Positions 1-11,067 of a stretch of DNA of 64,000 nucleotides are shown here, piece by piece. This DNA comes from Clostridia bacterium (GTDB lineage Bacteria > Bacillota > Clostridia > Oscillospirales > CAG-272). The notes below the pieces were generated by a model that saw only the letters and a program-made list of their open reading frames with translations, was not told where the DNA came from and ran no database searches. The stretch lies in the NCBI GenBank assembly GCA_017537175.1, contig JAFYLH010000010.1, forward strand, positions 79,740-143,739, given 5' to 3'. The first letter of the stretch is position 1. Each line of letters starts with the position of its first letter. A program made the position numbers and the translations under genes.

Positions 1-1150
1 TGGTGGCATTGATGCCGTATACCTTTGCAAAGGTAGAAGCAAGCTCGGGAGTAAAGTCGGAGAGATAGTACATCTTGCCGTTATAGTAGCTGGGGCCAAA
101 GTGGTGAACTACGGGATTGAAAACCACATTTTCTATGGTTATCTCATCCCCTGTCTTGACAATATCAAAGGTACAAAGACCGCCCAGCATATTTGATGCC
201 TTCATCATAACCGCCACAAGATCACCTAAGGAATAGATACAAAGGGTCTTGTTGCCGTTAGCTGATTCGATCCACTCTACAGGCTGGATCACGTGGGGAT
301 GTGTACCGATAATAACATCAACACCCTCGTCGCACATCAGCTGTGCAAGTGCTCTCTGCTCGGCTGTGGGTTCAAACTGATTTTCGTTGCCCCAATGAAC
401 CGACACGATAAGGGTATCACCTGCATTCTTTACACGGCGGATATCCTCAACTATCTTATCCTCGTCAATAAAGGGAACAACTACATCATAGTTGGGCGAG
501 GGCTGAAAGCCGTTGGCAGAATATGTATAGGACAAAAATACCATGGATATTCCGTTCTTTTCTACCACTACAGGCTTGTTATATACTTCCTCGTTTTCAT
601 AACCGCCCAGGAGAGTAACATTCTTTGTGCGCCAGAACTCTATTGTATCAAGAAGTCCCTTGGTGGTCATATCAAGCATATGGTTGTTTGCAATATTGAC
701 TATATCAAAGCCCATTTCCTCAAGCTGATGACCAAGATGCTGAGGAGAGTTAAAGCAGGGATAATCGGTGTAGCCGTATTCTGCTCCCGCCATAAGGGTC
801 TCCTGATTGATATAGGCAATGTCGGCTGCCTGTATTGCGGGCAGGATATTTTCGTATATGGGGGTAAAGTTATATTCGGGATACTCTTCATTTGCACGGT
901 TACGGGCATCGGTAAAGCCTGCCTGATATATGATATTGTCACCGACTGCAGCAAAGGAAAGTCTTGTGACCTCAGGCTGTTTTTCTTCCTCTGTAGGCTG
1001 AGTTTCTACAGGTACGGCATTATCAAAGCCGGAGATGGTAAAGGAAGTATCATCCCCTGTATTATCGCTTACATTGGGAGCAGGGGTCTGAGCTGTGCAT
1101 GCACAAAGGCAGAAAAGCAGGGCAAATATAAGACATATTATCTTTTTCAT
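1..1150 (-). CDS. CapA-family lipoprotein (poly-gamma-glutamate capsule protein-like), 3' end cut
   Basis: The reading frame begins at the ATG at 1150 and runs off the left edge, so the C-terminus is missing (383 codons visible). An AAGGAG ribosome binding site lies about 8 bases upstream. The protein starts with a lipoprotein signal (MKKIICLIF...LCAC, then a low-complexity Pro/Thr/Glu linker), so it should be an outer-leaflet lipoprotein. The rest matches the CapA/PGA_cap metallophosphatase-like fold: GDNIIY near residue 70, NQETLM, ANNHMLD, SVHWGNE and GTHPHV in the expected order. CapA proteins are linked to poly-gamma-glutamate export or anchoring, but many gut Clostridia carry CapA homologues without pgsBC, and no such partner is visible here. 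It starts 13 bp after the SGNH gene and is probably the last gene seen of the long operon led by the NusG-II gene. Confidence 0.85.
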   Translation of the reverse strand, partial: MKKIICLIFALLFCLCACTAQTPAPNVSDNTGDDTSFTISGFDNAVPVETQPTEEEKQPEVTRLSFAAVGDNIIYQAGFTDARNRANEEYPEYNFTPIYENILPAIQAADIAYINQETLMAGAEYGYTDYPCFNSPQHLGHQLEEMGFDIVNIANNHMLDMTTKGLLDTIEFWRTKNVTLLGGYENEEVYNKPVVVEKNGISMVFLSYTYSANGFQPSPNYDVVVPFIDEDKIVEDIRRVKNAGDTLIVSVHWGNENQFEPTAEQRALAQLMCDEGVDVIIGTHPHVIQPVEWIESANGNKTLCIYSLGDLVAVMMKASNMLGGLCTFDIVKTGDEITIENVVFNPVVHHFGPSYYNGKMYYLSDFTPELASTFAKVYGINAT

Positions 1151-1163
1151 CTTAAGAAGCTCC

Positions 1164-2096
1164 TTAATCTGTAATTATAAGTCTTCTGATTATAGGCTCA
1201 AGTATGTCTGCAAATCTCTCAAAGGTCGCGTCGGTGGGATGAAGTCCGTCTGCGGTCATTTGGGGTATGGGCTTATTATACATCCAGGCTCCGTCAAGGA
1301 AGTATACATTCATATCTCCCTCGCGCTGGGCGTTTGAGTAGGTACGGTATATTACATCACGGCGAAGGGAGTTGTTGACATGATCGTTTAAAAGATCGGG
1401 CTTTGACATAATGAGCACGGGAAGCTCGGGGTGATATTTTCTTACGGTTTTAAAAAACCTCTCGTGTCTTTCCTCAAGCTCCTCTACATTAAGTGCGTTG
1501 TGGTCATAGCCTATTAGGAGCATTGACATATCGTGATTTTCGCAGATATATTCGGCATATCTTACCTCGCCTCGGCAAGAGCCTGCCATACCAAAGTTGT
1601 AATAATCGCAGTCAAGACGGCGGGAGAGTATGGCGGGATAGGTCATACCGGGACGGCTTGCCGCAATGCCGTTGGTAATGGACGAGCCGTAGAACACCAC
1701 AGGCTTTTTGATTGTATAATCTCTTGCGGGACGGATATCGTCACACTCTACCTTGGTGTCAAGCACCTTTGAAGCAATGGGGAGGTTTATCTGTATCTGT
1801 TCTCCCTTATTTTCAAAGCTGAACTCATATTCAAGCACACCAAAGTCCGAGGGGCCGTATGCACCTATAAATTCACCGTCAATATACACATCACAGCCTG
1901 CGGCACCTATAATGCTCATAGGACCAAGGGGTACACAGCTGCCCAAGGTTATTTTGACCTTGATCACAGGGGAGCTTGAAGCAAAGCGGAGTCTGCCGCC
2001 TGCCGCATAGGTACAGCTGGTCAGACCCACATGGCTGAGCATTTCGATCACATAGTCATTGACCCTGGTATAGTCGGGTCGAAGTCCGTACAGCAT
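1164..2096 (-). CDS. SGNH/GDSL-family hydrolase (acylhydrolase/esterase-like), cytoplasmic
   Basis: 310 residues with no signal peptide. The C-terminal two thirds carry SGNH blocks in order: GSSIT (catalytic Ser, near residue 137), GMAGS (block II), a DHNALN stretch in place of the GxND block, and GLHPTD near residue 290 for the Asp/His pair. The first ~130 residues form a separate beta-rich domain ending in a VVFYG strand, as in SGNH proteins that have an N-terminal carbohydrate-binding-like jelly roll. The substrate is unknown; esters on sugars are likely for this architecture. Its ATG overlaps the tgt stop codon (TAATG), so it is translationally coupled to tgt, an unusual partner for a sugar esterase. 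Confidence 0.85.
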   Translation of the reverse strand: MLYGLRPDYTRVNDYVIEMLSHVGLTSCTYAAGGRLRFASSSPVIKVKITLGSCVPLGPMSIIGAAGCDVYIDGEFIGAYGPSDFGVLEYEFSFENKGEQIQINLPIASKVLDTKVECDDIRPARDYTIKKPVVFYGSSITNGIAASRPGMTYPAILSRRLDCDYYNFGMAGSCRGEVRYAEYICENHDMSMLLIGYDHNALNVEELEERHERFFKTVRKYHPELPVLIMSKPDLLNDHVNNSLRRDVIYRTYSNAQREGDMNVYFLDGAWMYNKPIPQMTADGLHPTDATFERFADILEPIIRRLIITD

Positions 2097-3232
2097 TATA
2101 TCTTTTCTCCTAAGATATTAATATATTTATTATAGAATGAGGTATAATATCCGCCGTCAAGAGCATCTCTTATCTTCTGCATAAGCTCGTTGTAGAAATA
2201 AAGGTTATGAAGCACACAGAGACGGGGTCCCAGCACCTCTCTTGCCTTAAAGAGGTGACGGATATAAGCCTTGGAGTAATTACGGCAGGCGGGACACTGA
2301 CAGTCGGGGTCGATGGGGGTATCGTCAAGAAGGTACTTTTCGTTCATTACATTGATCTTACCCTTCCAGGTAAAGAGATTTCCGTGACGGGCATTACGGC
2401 TGGGCATAACACAGTCAAAGAAGTCTACACCGCGGTAAACTGCCTCAAGGATGTTACAGGGAGTACCTACACCCATAAGGTATCTGGGCTTGTCCTTTGG
2501 CATATGAGGCTCAACCGCATCAATGATACGGTACATTTCCTCTGCCTCCTCGCCAACTGCAAGACCGCCTATAGCGTAGCCGTCAAGGTCAAGCTGGGCT
2601 ATCTCCTGCATATGAGCGATACGCAGATCCTCATATGTTCCGCCCTGATTGATACCAAAGAGCATTTGCTCTTTGTTTATAGTACCGGGAAGAGAATTGA
2701 GTCTGTCCATCTCTGCCTTACAGCGCTTGAGCCAACGGGTGGTACGGTGGGTCGAATCTCTTACATAGTTATAGGGTGCGGGATTCTCGATGCACTCGTC
2801 AAATGCCATAGCGATGGTAGAAGCAAGGTTAGACTGTATCTGCATACTTTCCTCGGGACCCATAAATATCTTCTTACCGTCCATATGGGAGGCAAAGTAA
2901 ACACCCTCCTCCTTGATACGGCGCAATTTAGCAAGAGAATAAACCTGAAATCCGCCGCTGTCGGTAAGCACAGGCTTGTCCCAGTTAAAGAACTTGTGTA
3001 TTCCGCCAAGGTCACGGATAAGACCGTCACCGGGACGGATGTGCAGATGGTAGGTGTTAGAAAGCTCTACCTGACAGTTGATCTCACGGAGATCCATTGT
3101 AGAAACACCACCCTTTATTGCGGCAGATGTACCTACATTCATAAAAACAGGGGTCTGGATAGTGCCGTGGGGGGTCTCAAACTGACCTCTTCTGGCTCTG
3201 CCCTCCTGTGTTAAAAGTGTAAATTTTCCCAT
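2096..3232 (-). CDS. tgt: queuine/preQ1 tRNA-ribosyltransferase
   Basis: 378 residues, the normal length for bacterial Tgt. It exchanges guanine-34 for preQ1 in GUN-anticodon tRNAs. Visible motifs: DSGGFQVYSL (near residue 92, with the general acid/base Asp), FGINQGG, GGLAVGE, and the nucleophile region DCVMPSRNARHG; the zinc site CxCxxC plus a distal His (DCQCPAC ... VLHNLYFYNEL) lies in the last quarter. A GAGG ribosome binding site overlaps the end of mutL, 3 bp upstream. No queuosine biosynthesis genes (queC/D/E/F) or queA are visible in the window, so preQ1 must be made elsewhere or salvaged. Confidence 0.97.
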   Translation of the reverse strand: MGKFTLLTQEGRARRGQFETPHGTIQTPVFMNVGTSAAIKGGVSTMDLREINCQVELSNTYHLHIRPGDGLIRDLGGIHKFFNWDKPVLTDSGGFQVYSLAKLRRIKEEGVYFASHMDGKKIFMGPEESMQIQSNLASTIAMAFDECIENPAPYNYVRDSTHRTTRWLKRCKAEMDRLNSLPGTINKEQMLFGINQGGTYEDLRIAHMQEIAQLDLDGYAIGGLAVGEEAEEMYRIIDAVEPHMPKDKPRYLMGVGTPCNILEAVYRGVDFFDCVMPSRNARHGNLFTWKGKINVMNEKYLLDDTPIDPDCQCPACRNYSKAYIRHLFKAREVLGPRLCVLHNLYFYNELMQKIRDALDGGYYTSFYNKYINILGEKI

Positions 3233-3235
3233 AAT

Positions 3236-5131
3236 CTATGTCCTCTTAAATGATCTTTCCATTTCTTTTTTTGTCAGCTCTATGGCTACAGGTCTGCCGT
3301 GAGGGCAGAACTTGATATCGGGAAGTGCTAACAGGTTATCACATATCCACTTGATATGGCCGCTGTCCTCTATTCTTCCCGCCTTTATTGCCGCCTTGCA
3401 GGATGCCTGATATAAGGCTCGCTCCATAAAGGAATTTCGTGTCACCTCGGTCTTACCTATACCTAAGGAAAGCTGTCTTGCAAGGACCTCTAAAAGCTCC
3501 TTTGCCGCCTCCTCGGTAAGGTCTGAGGGTATACCCGCAACGGATAAAACATAGCCCTCGGCGGTATATTCATAGCCTATTGCCTTTATCTCGTTTTCGT
3601 GCTCGCATACCGCCGCATATTCCTCGGGAGTAAGCATAATGTTCATAGGGAACATAAGCATCTGCTGGGAGCTTTCTCCCTTTTGCATATTGCGCTTCAT
3701 ATTTTCAAATATAATGCGCTCGTGGGCGGCGTGCTTGTCTATCATAAGCATCTTATCCTCAAGCTCCACCATAACATAGGAGTTAAATGCCTCGCCTATT
3801 ATCTTGTAATAGGGGATCTTTTTTTCCTCGATGGTACGGTGTACCGGAGTTTGTGTATGCTTTATTTCTGTTATAGACTCGGGTTCGGGCTCTGTCATTA
3901 CGAAGGGGACCTCTTCCTCTTTTTCTTCAATAACAGGCTCGGGATCGCTTTCTACTATTTCTATCTTTGTAGAAACAGGCGGTGTAGGTTCCTTTTCGCC
4001 CTCCTCTTCAAAGAATATCCTCTGCTCGGGCTTTTGGGACAGTACCGTTTCGGCACGGTCATATATGGGCACAAAGGCATTTTTGAGCTTAATATCATCA
4101 TAGCTTACAGAGCTTGGCTCTATCTTCATCTGAGGCCGTCTTACCGAATTTTCAAGAGCATTTCTTACCGCACAGTATACCGCATCAAAGATCTTTTTGT
4201 CGTCCGAGAACTTGACCTCAAGCTTTGTGGGATGAACATTTACATCTACAAAGGCAGGGTGTATGCTGATATTCAGTACACAGCAGGGGAATTTTTCTCC
4301 CGGTATAAAGGACTCGTATGCCTGCTCGGTGGCGGACATACAGGTGCGGCTCTTAACATATCTGCCGTTGATAAAATAGTTCTGGAAGTTGCGGTTTGCT
4401 CTGACATTGTCAGGCTGACCTATAAAGCCGTAGACCGAAACACCCTCCATAAGGCTTTCTACACGGATAAGCTTTGCGGCAAACTCTCTTCCTAAAACTG
4501 CATAAATTGTAGCATAGAGGTCTCCCTTGCCGTCGGTCATATACCGCATCTGCCCATCGGTTATAAGTCGGAAGGATATCTCGGGGTGGGAAAGTGCTAT
4601 CTTTTCTACCACCGCACAGCAGGCCATACCCTCGCTTACATCTCTTTTTAAGAACTTTCGTCTTGCGGGAACATTGGCAAATAATTCTTCTATAATTACG
4701 GTAGTACCCACCTGACAGCCTGCACGGGTAACAGTAACATTTTCACCGCCTACAGCCTCAAGTATCGTGCCCATATCCTCATCATGAGGTCGGGTCATAA
4801 TACGAAGCCTTGACACCGAGGCTATAGCCGCAAGTGCCTCTCCGCGGAAGCCCAAGGTCACGATACCGTCAAGGTCGGAGGCATATTTTATTTTACTTGT
4901 TGCGTGTCGCTTGATGCAGACAGGCACATCCTCCTCCCTCATACCGCAGCCGTCGTCGGTGATACGGATAAAGGACACACCGCCGCGCTTTAATTCAACG
5001 GTGATGTTCTTTGCCCCTGCATCAATAGCATTTTCAAGAAGCTCCTTTACGGCAGAAGCGGGTCTGTCTACGACCTCGCCTGCGGCAATAAGGTTTGCCA
5101 CCTTGAAATCAAGCGTATTGATTATTCCCAT
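3236..5131 (-). CDS. mutL: DNA mismatch repair protein MutL (endonuclease type)
   Basis: 631 residues. The N-terminal GHKL ATPase domain shows NAIDAGA, DDGCGM and GFRGEAL in the first 100 residues. A long Glu/Pro-rich linker (residues ~345-435) separates it from the dimerisation domain. The C-terminal domain has the metal-binding nicking-endonuclease signature in the altered form DKHAAHERI, ACKAAIK and CPHGRP, as in MutL of bacteria that lack MutH. A QQMLMFP segment sits where the B. subtilis protein has its beta-clamp-binding motif. It lies 7 bp after mutS, so the two mismatch repair proteins are co-expressed. Confidence 0.97.
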   Translation of the reverse strand: MGIINTLDFKVANLIAAGEVVDRPASAVKELLENAIDAGAKNITVELKRGGVSFIRITDDGCGMREEDVPVCIKRHATSKIKYASDLDGIVTLGFRGEALAAIASVSRLRIMTRPHDEDMGTILEAVGGENVTVTRAGCQVGTTVIIEELFANVPARRKFLKRDVSEGMACCAVVEKIALSHPEISFRLITDGQMRYMTDGKGDLYATIYAVLGREFAAKLIRVESLMEGVSVYGFIGQPDNVRANRNFQNYFINGRYVKSRTCMSATEQAYESFIPGEKFPCCVLNISIHPAFVDVNVHPTKLEVKFSDDKKIFDAVYCAVRNALENSVRRPQMKIEPSSVSYDDIKLKNAFVPIYDRAETVLSQKPEQRIFFEEEGEKEPTPPVSTKIEIVESDPEPVIEEKEEEVPFVMTEPEPESITEIKHTQTPVHRTIEEKKIPYYKIIGEAFNSYVMVELEDKMLMIDKHAAHERIIFENMKRNMQKGESSQQMLMFPMNIMLTPEEYAAVCEHENEIKAIGYEYTAEGYVLSVAGIPSDLTEEAAKELLEVLARQLSLGIGKTEVTRNSFMERALYQASCKAAIKAGRIEDSGHIKWICDNLLALPDIKFCPHGRPVAIELTKKEMERSFKRT

Positions 5132-5138
5132 ATTTTAT

Positions 5139-7724
5139 TTATCCTAAAATCTTTTTTAAGTCAGCTATCAGATTCAACGCATCAAGAGGGGTCAAGATGT
5201 TGAGATCTGTGTTTTTAAGCTTATGTATCGCCTCATCCCTTGCAAAGTCCTCAAAGGTAAGGTTGGTTCCCTCTTCCTCCTCCTTTGCAACGGGGATGCG
5301 TTTATTTTCTGTTTCTATATTGATAAGTACCTCTTTTGCCCTCTTGATAACAGGTGAAGGAACACCCGCTAACTTTGCAACCTCTATACCGTAGCTTTCG
5401 TCGGTAGCACCGCGGACTATCTTACGAAGGAAGGTGATGTCATCCCCCTTCTTCTTTGCGGCGATGTTGTAGTTACGAACACCCTCTACCTCACCCTCAA
5501 GGGCGGTAAGCTCGTGATAGTGGGTCGCAAAAAGGGTCTTTGCCATTATCTTTTTGGAGGCGGTATACTCTACCACCGCTCTTGCTATACTCATACCGTC
5601 ATAGGTAGATGTGCCTCTGCCTATCTCGTCATAGATAATAAGGCTTCGCTTGGTGGCGTTCTTTAAGATATAAGCCACCTCGTTCATTTCAAGCATAAAG
5701 GTGGAGTTGCCCGAGGCAAGATCGTCAGAAGCACCCACACGGGTGAATATCTTGTCACAGACACCGATGCGGGCGTCAGATGCAGGCACAAATGAGCCTA
5801 TCTGCGCCATAAGTGTGATAAGTGCAACCTGACGCATAAATGTAGACTTACCCGCCATATTGGGACCTGTTATGAGTATCATACGGTTGTGGGCGGTGTC
5901 AAGCATAGTGTCGTTCGGCACAAAATACCCGTCACGGGTAAAGCGCTCAACAACAGGGTGTCTGCCCTCTTTTATGCTGATAATGTCGCTGTAGTCCACC
6001 TCGGGACGAATATAATTGTTCTGCGCCGCAACAATGGCAAGGCTCAGATATACATCAAGGGTGGCAAGAGCAGCAGCTGTTGTCTGTATGCGCTTGACAT
6101 TCTCTGTGCGCTGGATATACTGACATACCTCTGTAAAGAGCTGATATTCAAGAGCCGCTAATTTGTCGGAGGCTCCGAGAATAGAGCTTTCAAGCTCCTT
6201 TAGCTCCTCGGTTATATATCTCTCACAGTTGGTGAGAGTTTGCTTGCGCATATAGGTTTCGGGAGCCTGAGATACATAGGATTTTGATATCTCTATATAG
6301 TATCCGAATACCCTGTTATAGCCTATCTTAAGCTTGGGAATGCCTGTAGCATCCTTCTCACGCTGTTCTATTTCTTTTATATAATTACTGCCGTTAGACT
6401 TTATGGAATTAAGTCTGTCTACCTCGGCATTGTAGCCTGCCTTTATCATTCCGCCCTCACGGACCGTAAAGGGAGGCTCGTCGACTATTGCACGCTCAAT
6501 AAGTCCGTAGATATCGGATAACTCATCAAGCTGATTGTATATATTATTTATCTCATCGCTCTTGGCATCAGAGAGAAGCTCCTTTATCTTGGGGATAGCC
6601 GCAACGGTTGAGGCTATAGCGCGAAGGTCACGGCCGTTTGCCGAGCCGTAAACGATCTTAGACATCAGTCTTTCAAGGTCAAGTATACCGCGAAGCAGCT
6701 CGCCAAGCTCGTCACGGAGCATCATATTGCAGTAAAGCTCCTCGACAGCCGACTGGCGCATTACTATCTGATTAGTGTTGACTAAAGGAAGCTCTACCCA
6801 TTTGCGAAGCAGTCTTGCACCGGGAGAGGTAAAGGTCTTGTCAAGAACACCCAAAAGACTGCCTCTCTTTTCCTTTGAGCGCATGGTTTCGGTAAGCTCA
6901 AGGTTACGGCGGGTGTTGGCATCCATTTCGAGATACTGTCCGCTCTGATATATATTTATCTCCTTGATATAGGATATATCTGTTTTCTGTGTCTCGCAGA
7001 TATAGTCCACCAAGGCACCTACCGCAGCACAAAGAAGAGCATCCGAGCGAAGTGCTTCAAGATCACCGTCCTTAAAGCATCTCTCAACAGTTCCCTTGAC
7101 CCTTGATATCTCAAAGCGCTCCTGTGCCATATCGGTAACAAAGGCATTGAGCCTCTGATCAAGAAAAACAGAAAGGTCGGGGATATCGTATCTCTTTATG
7201 TTCATCAGCGCCTCAGAGGGGCTGTAGGTTGCTATTTCATTTATAAGACGGGTAACACAATCGGCACCCGAGAACTTTGTTACCGCCATATCGCCTGTAG
7301 AAACATCGGCAAAGGCTACTGCTATCTCACCGTGGAGAACACAGACAGAACAAAGGTAATTGTTCTTTGTCTCACTTGGAATATTCTGACCGATAACCGT
7401 ACCGGGGGTAACTATACGGGTAACCTCACGGCGCACAAGACCCTTTGCAGTTGCAGGATCCTCGGTCTGCTCGCAGACTACCACCTTGTAGCCCTTGGCA
7501 ACCAGTCTGCCTATATAGTTTTCTGCCGCGTGATAAGGCACACCGCACATAGGAGCTCTTTCCGCCTCACCGCAGTCTCTGCCTGTAAGGGTCAGCTCAA
7601 GCTCGCGGGAGACAGTCTTTGCATCCTCAAAGAACATCTCATAAAAGTCTCCCAGACGATACATAAGTATGGCGTCCTTATATCCCTCTTTTACAGCAAG
7701 GTATTGCTGCATCATAGGTGTCAT
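5139..7724 (-). CDS. mutS: DNA mismatch repair protein MutS
   Basis: 861 residues, full length. The mismatch-wedging Phe-x-Glu is present as GDFYEMF near residue 27. The C-terminal ABC-type ATPase has Walker A GPNMAGKST (near residue 615), the signature and Walker B region DEIGRGTSTYDG, and the conserved ATHYHEL switch. The ATG at 7724 has a GGAGG site 8 bases upstream that lies inside the end of miaB (gap of 3 bp). The order miaB-mutS-mutL is common in Firmicutes; the following gene is usually miaA but here it is tgt. Confidence 0.98.
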   Translation of the reverse strand: MTPMMQQYLAVKEGYKDAILMYRLGDFYEMFFEDAKTVSRELELTLTGRDCGEAERAPMCGVPYHAAENYIGRLVAKGYKVVVCEQTEDPATAKGLVRREVTRIVTPGTVIGQNIPSETKNNYLCSVCVLHGEIAVAFADVSTGDMAVTKFSGADCVTRLINEIATYSPSEALMNIKRYDIPDLSVFLDQRLNAFVTDMAQERFEISRVKGTVERCFKDGDLEALRSDALLCAAVGALVDYICETQKTDISYIKEINIYQSGQYLEMDANTRRNLELTETMRSKEKRGSLLGVLDKTFTSPGARLLRKWVELPLVNTNQIVMRQSAVEELYCNMMLRDELGELLRGILDLERLMSKIVYGSANGRDLRAIASTVAAIPKIKELLSDAKSDEINNIYNQLDELSDIYGLIERAIVDEPPFTVREGGMIKAGYNAEVDRLNSIKSNGSNYIKEIEQREKDATGIPKLKIGYNRVFGYYIEISKSYVSQAPETYMRKQTLTNCERYITEELKELESSILGASDKLAALEYQLFTEVCQYIQRTENVKRIQTTAAALATLDVYLSLAIVAAQNNYIRPEVDYSDIISIKEGRHPVVERFTRDGYFVPNDTMLDTAHNRMILITGPNMAGKSTFMRQVALITLMAQIGSFVPASDARIGVCDKIFTRVGASDDLASGNSTFMLEMNEVAYILKNATKRSLIIYDEIGRGTSTYDGMSIARAVVEYTASKKIMAKTLFATHYHELTALEGEVEGVRNYNIAAKKKGDDITFLRKIVRGATDESYGIEVAKLAGVPSPVIKRAKEVLINIETENKRIPVAKEEEEGTNLTFEDFARDEAIHKLKNTDLNILTPLDALNLIADLKKILG

Positions 7725-7727
7725 AGT

Positions 7728-9114
<1,387 letters not shown>

Positions 9115-9125
<11 letters not shown>

Positions 9126-10095
9126 AGGTAAACATTTCCTCCATGCCCTTGGTCATAAGTATATCATCATCTGTGACGAACAGGGCTTCAAAATCGTATA
9201 TTCCGCTGTTGTAAAGCTCCATAGCCTTATCATATCCCATTACAAACAGAGCCGTTGAAAGGGCATCTCCCAAAGCGGCATCCTTTGTATAAACTGCCAC
9301 GCTGTGAAGACCGTTGTCTGCAGGGTAGCCTGTCTTTGGATCAAATATATGGTGATATTTTTTACCCGAGACCTCAAAATACCTTTCATAGTCTCCGGAT
9401 ACCGATACAAATCCCGAATCGGTAATTATCTTACCCACAACGCCCTCAGCGTCAAAGGGATCCTTTATTCCTATTTCCCAGAGTCCGCCCGCAGGCTTCT
9501 GACCCCATACACCTACATTGCCTCCAAAGGAGACCATACCGTAGGGGGTCTTTTCGGAAAGTGTAGAAACCACCTTGCCCAGAGTATAGCCCTTGGCAAT
9601 ACCTCCAAGATCCACGCAGACCGCAGAGCTCTTTGTGATAGTATTACCATTGATGGAAAGTGCGCTGTAATCCACATTGAAAAGTGCCATATTTATCTCG
9701 TTTTCCGAGGGCAGATATCCGCCCTCTGTTATATTCCAGAGCCTGGTAAGAGAAAGCACCGTGGGATCATAGGCACCCTGGGTCTTTTGGGAAATGTCGA
9801 TGGCATACTCCATAACCGCAAGAAAATCACCCTCTGCCTCATACTCTGCACCGGCAGAATTAAAACGGCTTACGGCGCTGTCGGACACCGTAGCGGAAAG
9901 TCTGCTCTCCGCCTCATAGATATAGTACACCACATTGTTACAGATACCCTCGATGTTTTTGACATTATCCGCAACATTGATGGTGATGACCGTGTTCATA
10001 CAGTATATTTCACGGGTATAATAGCCGCTGCCGCCGCTGCTGCAGGCAGTAAACAGCAAAAGCACACAAAGCAGTAAAACAATTGATCTACGCAT
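9115..10095 (-). CDS. apbE: FAD:protein FMN transferase (ApbE), lipoprotein
   Basis: 326 residues with a lipoprotein signal (MRRSIVLLLC...FTACSSGG), so it should act on the outer face of the membrane. It covalently attaches FMN to Thr/Ser of extracytoplasmic flavoproteins. Motifs typical of ApbE: MNTVITI early, ESRLSATV, DLGGIAKGY, VSFGGNVG and DALSTALFVMG near the C-terminus, the last carrying metal-binding residues. Its ATG overlaps the Gx transporter gene by 8 bases. Together with the two upstream genes it forms an envelope flavin/redox set; the flavinylated acceptor is not encoded in this window. Confidence 0.95.
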
Positions 10096-10594
10096 TTTTA
10101 AATAACCTCATTATCGGTGTAATGACCGCTGCCGTAATAAGTCCGAATATGACCGAAAACAAAAGAAGCAACGGAAGATATGAAAAAACAGAAATACCGC
10201 AAAGCAGTATTGCACCTGCAATACACTGTCCGATATTGTGAAGAGATGCACAAAGCACCGAAATACCGTAATAGCTGACCCTGCCCCATAGAAGCTTGCC
10301 CAGCCACATTCCCCCATAGGCAAGAAGTCCGCCGAAAAGCGAAAAGGTAAAGGAGCTTACATTGCCGAACAAAAGAGTTGTCAGGACAATACGGGTGAGG
10401 CTCACCCCAAGGGCATCCACAGGGGACACGGCATAAAAGCAAAGCATTATTGCCACATTGCAGAGTCCGAGCTTGGCTCCCGGTAAAGCAATAGCCAGAG
10501 ACAGGGGAAGAACAGCCTCAAGATAAGAGAGCATAAGCGCAACGCCCAACAGCATTGCATCAAGAGTAAGGCGCTTAACCCGCGACGAAATCAT
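10088..10594 (-). CDS. Gx transporter family membrane protein (HepI-like annotation)
   Basis: 168 residues with five or six predicted membrane segments and almost no soluble part. It fits the small Gx-transporter family (often annotated heptaprenyl diphosphate synthase component I): LGVALMLSYLEA in the first helix, PGAKLGLCN after it, then SLTRIVLTTLLFG and the SLFGGLLAYGGM helix, and HNIGQCI in the second half. The organisation resembles ECF transporter S-components, so carriage of a small ligand (flavin or quinone precursor) is a guess, not shown. GGAGGAGGG precedes the ATG. It overlaps both neighbours (NusG-II gene by 20 bases, apbE by 8). Confidence 0.85.
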   Translation of the reverse strand: MISSRVKRLTLDAMLLGVALMLSYLEAVLPLSLAIALPGAKLGLCNVAIMLCFYAVSPVDALGVSLTRIVLTTLLFGNVSSFTFSLFGGLLAYGGMWLGKLLWGRVSYYGISVLCASLHNIGQCIAGAILLCGISVFSYLPLLLLFSVIFGLITAAVITPIMRLFKNA

Positions 10595-10949
10595 AGCCCT
10601 CCTCCTCTCCTGTGATACGAAGTGTCACTCCCGAGGGAACACAGGCTATAAGCTGACCGCATCGGTTTATTTTGCCTGTATGGACACAGGTCCTGTCCGG
10701 ACAGTCAGAGCTTTCTACATAAGCATAGCCGTTCTTTATACAGATGCTTAAGGTATAGCCATTGGATTCAAGGGTAAGCTCTTTGTCACGGTCAAGAGAA
10801 CAGGCGGTTTTTTCGCCGTTACAGCTTATTTCAAGCATAGCCGCTTCACGGGTAAAATATGGGATAAGAAAGGCAAGAAATACTGTAAGAGCAAGCAGCA
10901 GAACACCGCTTATTATAACAATATCTCCCTTTTTAAGTCCCTTACTCAT
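10575..10949 (-). CDS. NusG domain II-containing membrane-anchored protein
   Basis: 124 residues from the ATG at 10949, which has GGCGG 8 bases upstream. One N-terminal membrane segment (IVIISGVLLLALTVFLAF) is followed by an extracytoplasmic domain with the NusG-II signature: DCPDRTCVHTG, then GQLIACVPSGV in the last 40 residues. The two cysteines could form a disulfide or bind a cofactor. Such proteins are co-encoded with Gx transporters and ApbE near Rnf or extracellular electron transfer genes. It is the first gene of the long operon that continues to at least position 1. Confidence 0.85.
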   Translation of the reverse strand: MSKGLKKGDIVIISGVLLLALTVFLAFLIPYFTREAAMLEISCNGEKTACSLDRDKELTLESNGYTLSICIKNGYAYVESSDCPDRTCVHTGKINRCGQLIACVPSGVTLRITGEEEGYDFVAG

Positions 10950-10982
10950 CTCATATACCGCCAAGTGAACATAATTAAGTAT

Positions 10983-11011
10983 ATTTTATCAAAAAAACCC
11001 GAAAATTACAA
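10983..11011 (-). promoter_or_regulatory. promoter of the NusG-II/Gx/apbE/miaB/mutSL/tgt operon
   Basis: On the minus strand TTGTAA (11006-11011) and TAAAAT (10983-10988) are spaced by 17 bp. The expected start is about 25 bp before the NusG-II start codon. It is the only clear promoter I see ahead of the nine-gene operon. Confidence 0.65.
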
Positions 11012-11026
11012 TAGATATATGTAAAT

Positions 11027-11062
11027 AAAAAAAGATTTTCGCTTGGTACGAAAATCTTTTTT
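11027..11062 (-). terminator. terminator of the SulP gene
   Basis: Strong hairpin: AAAAAAGATTTTCG and its complement around a loop of about seven bases, ending in a T-run on the minus strand, 6 bases after the SulP stop codon. Confidence 0.85.
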
Positions 11063-11067
11063 GGGGG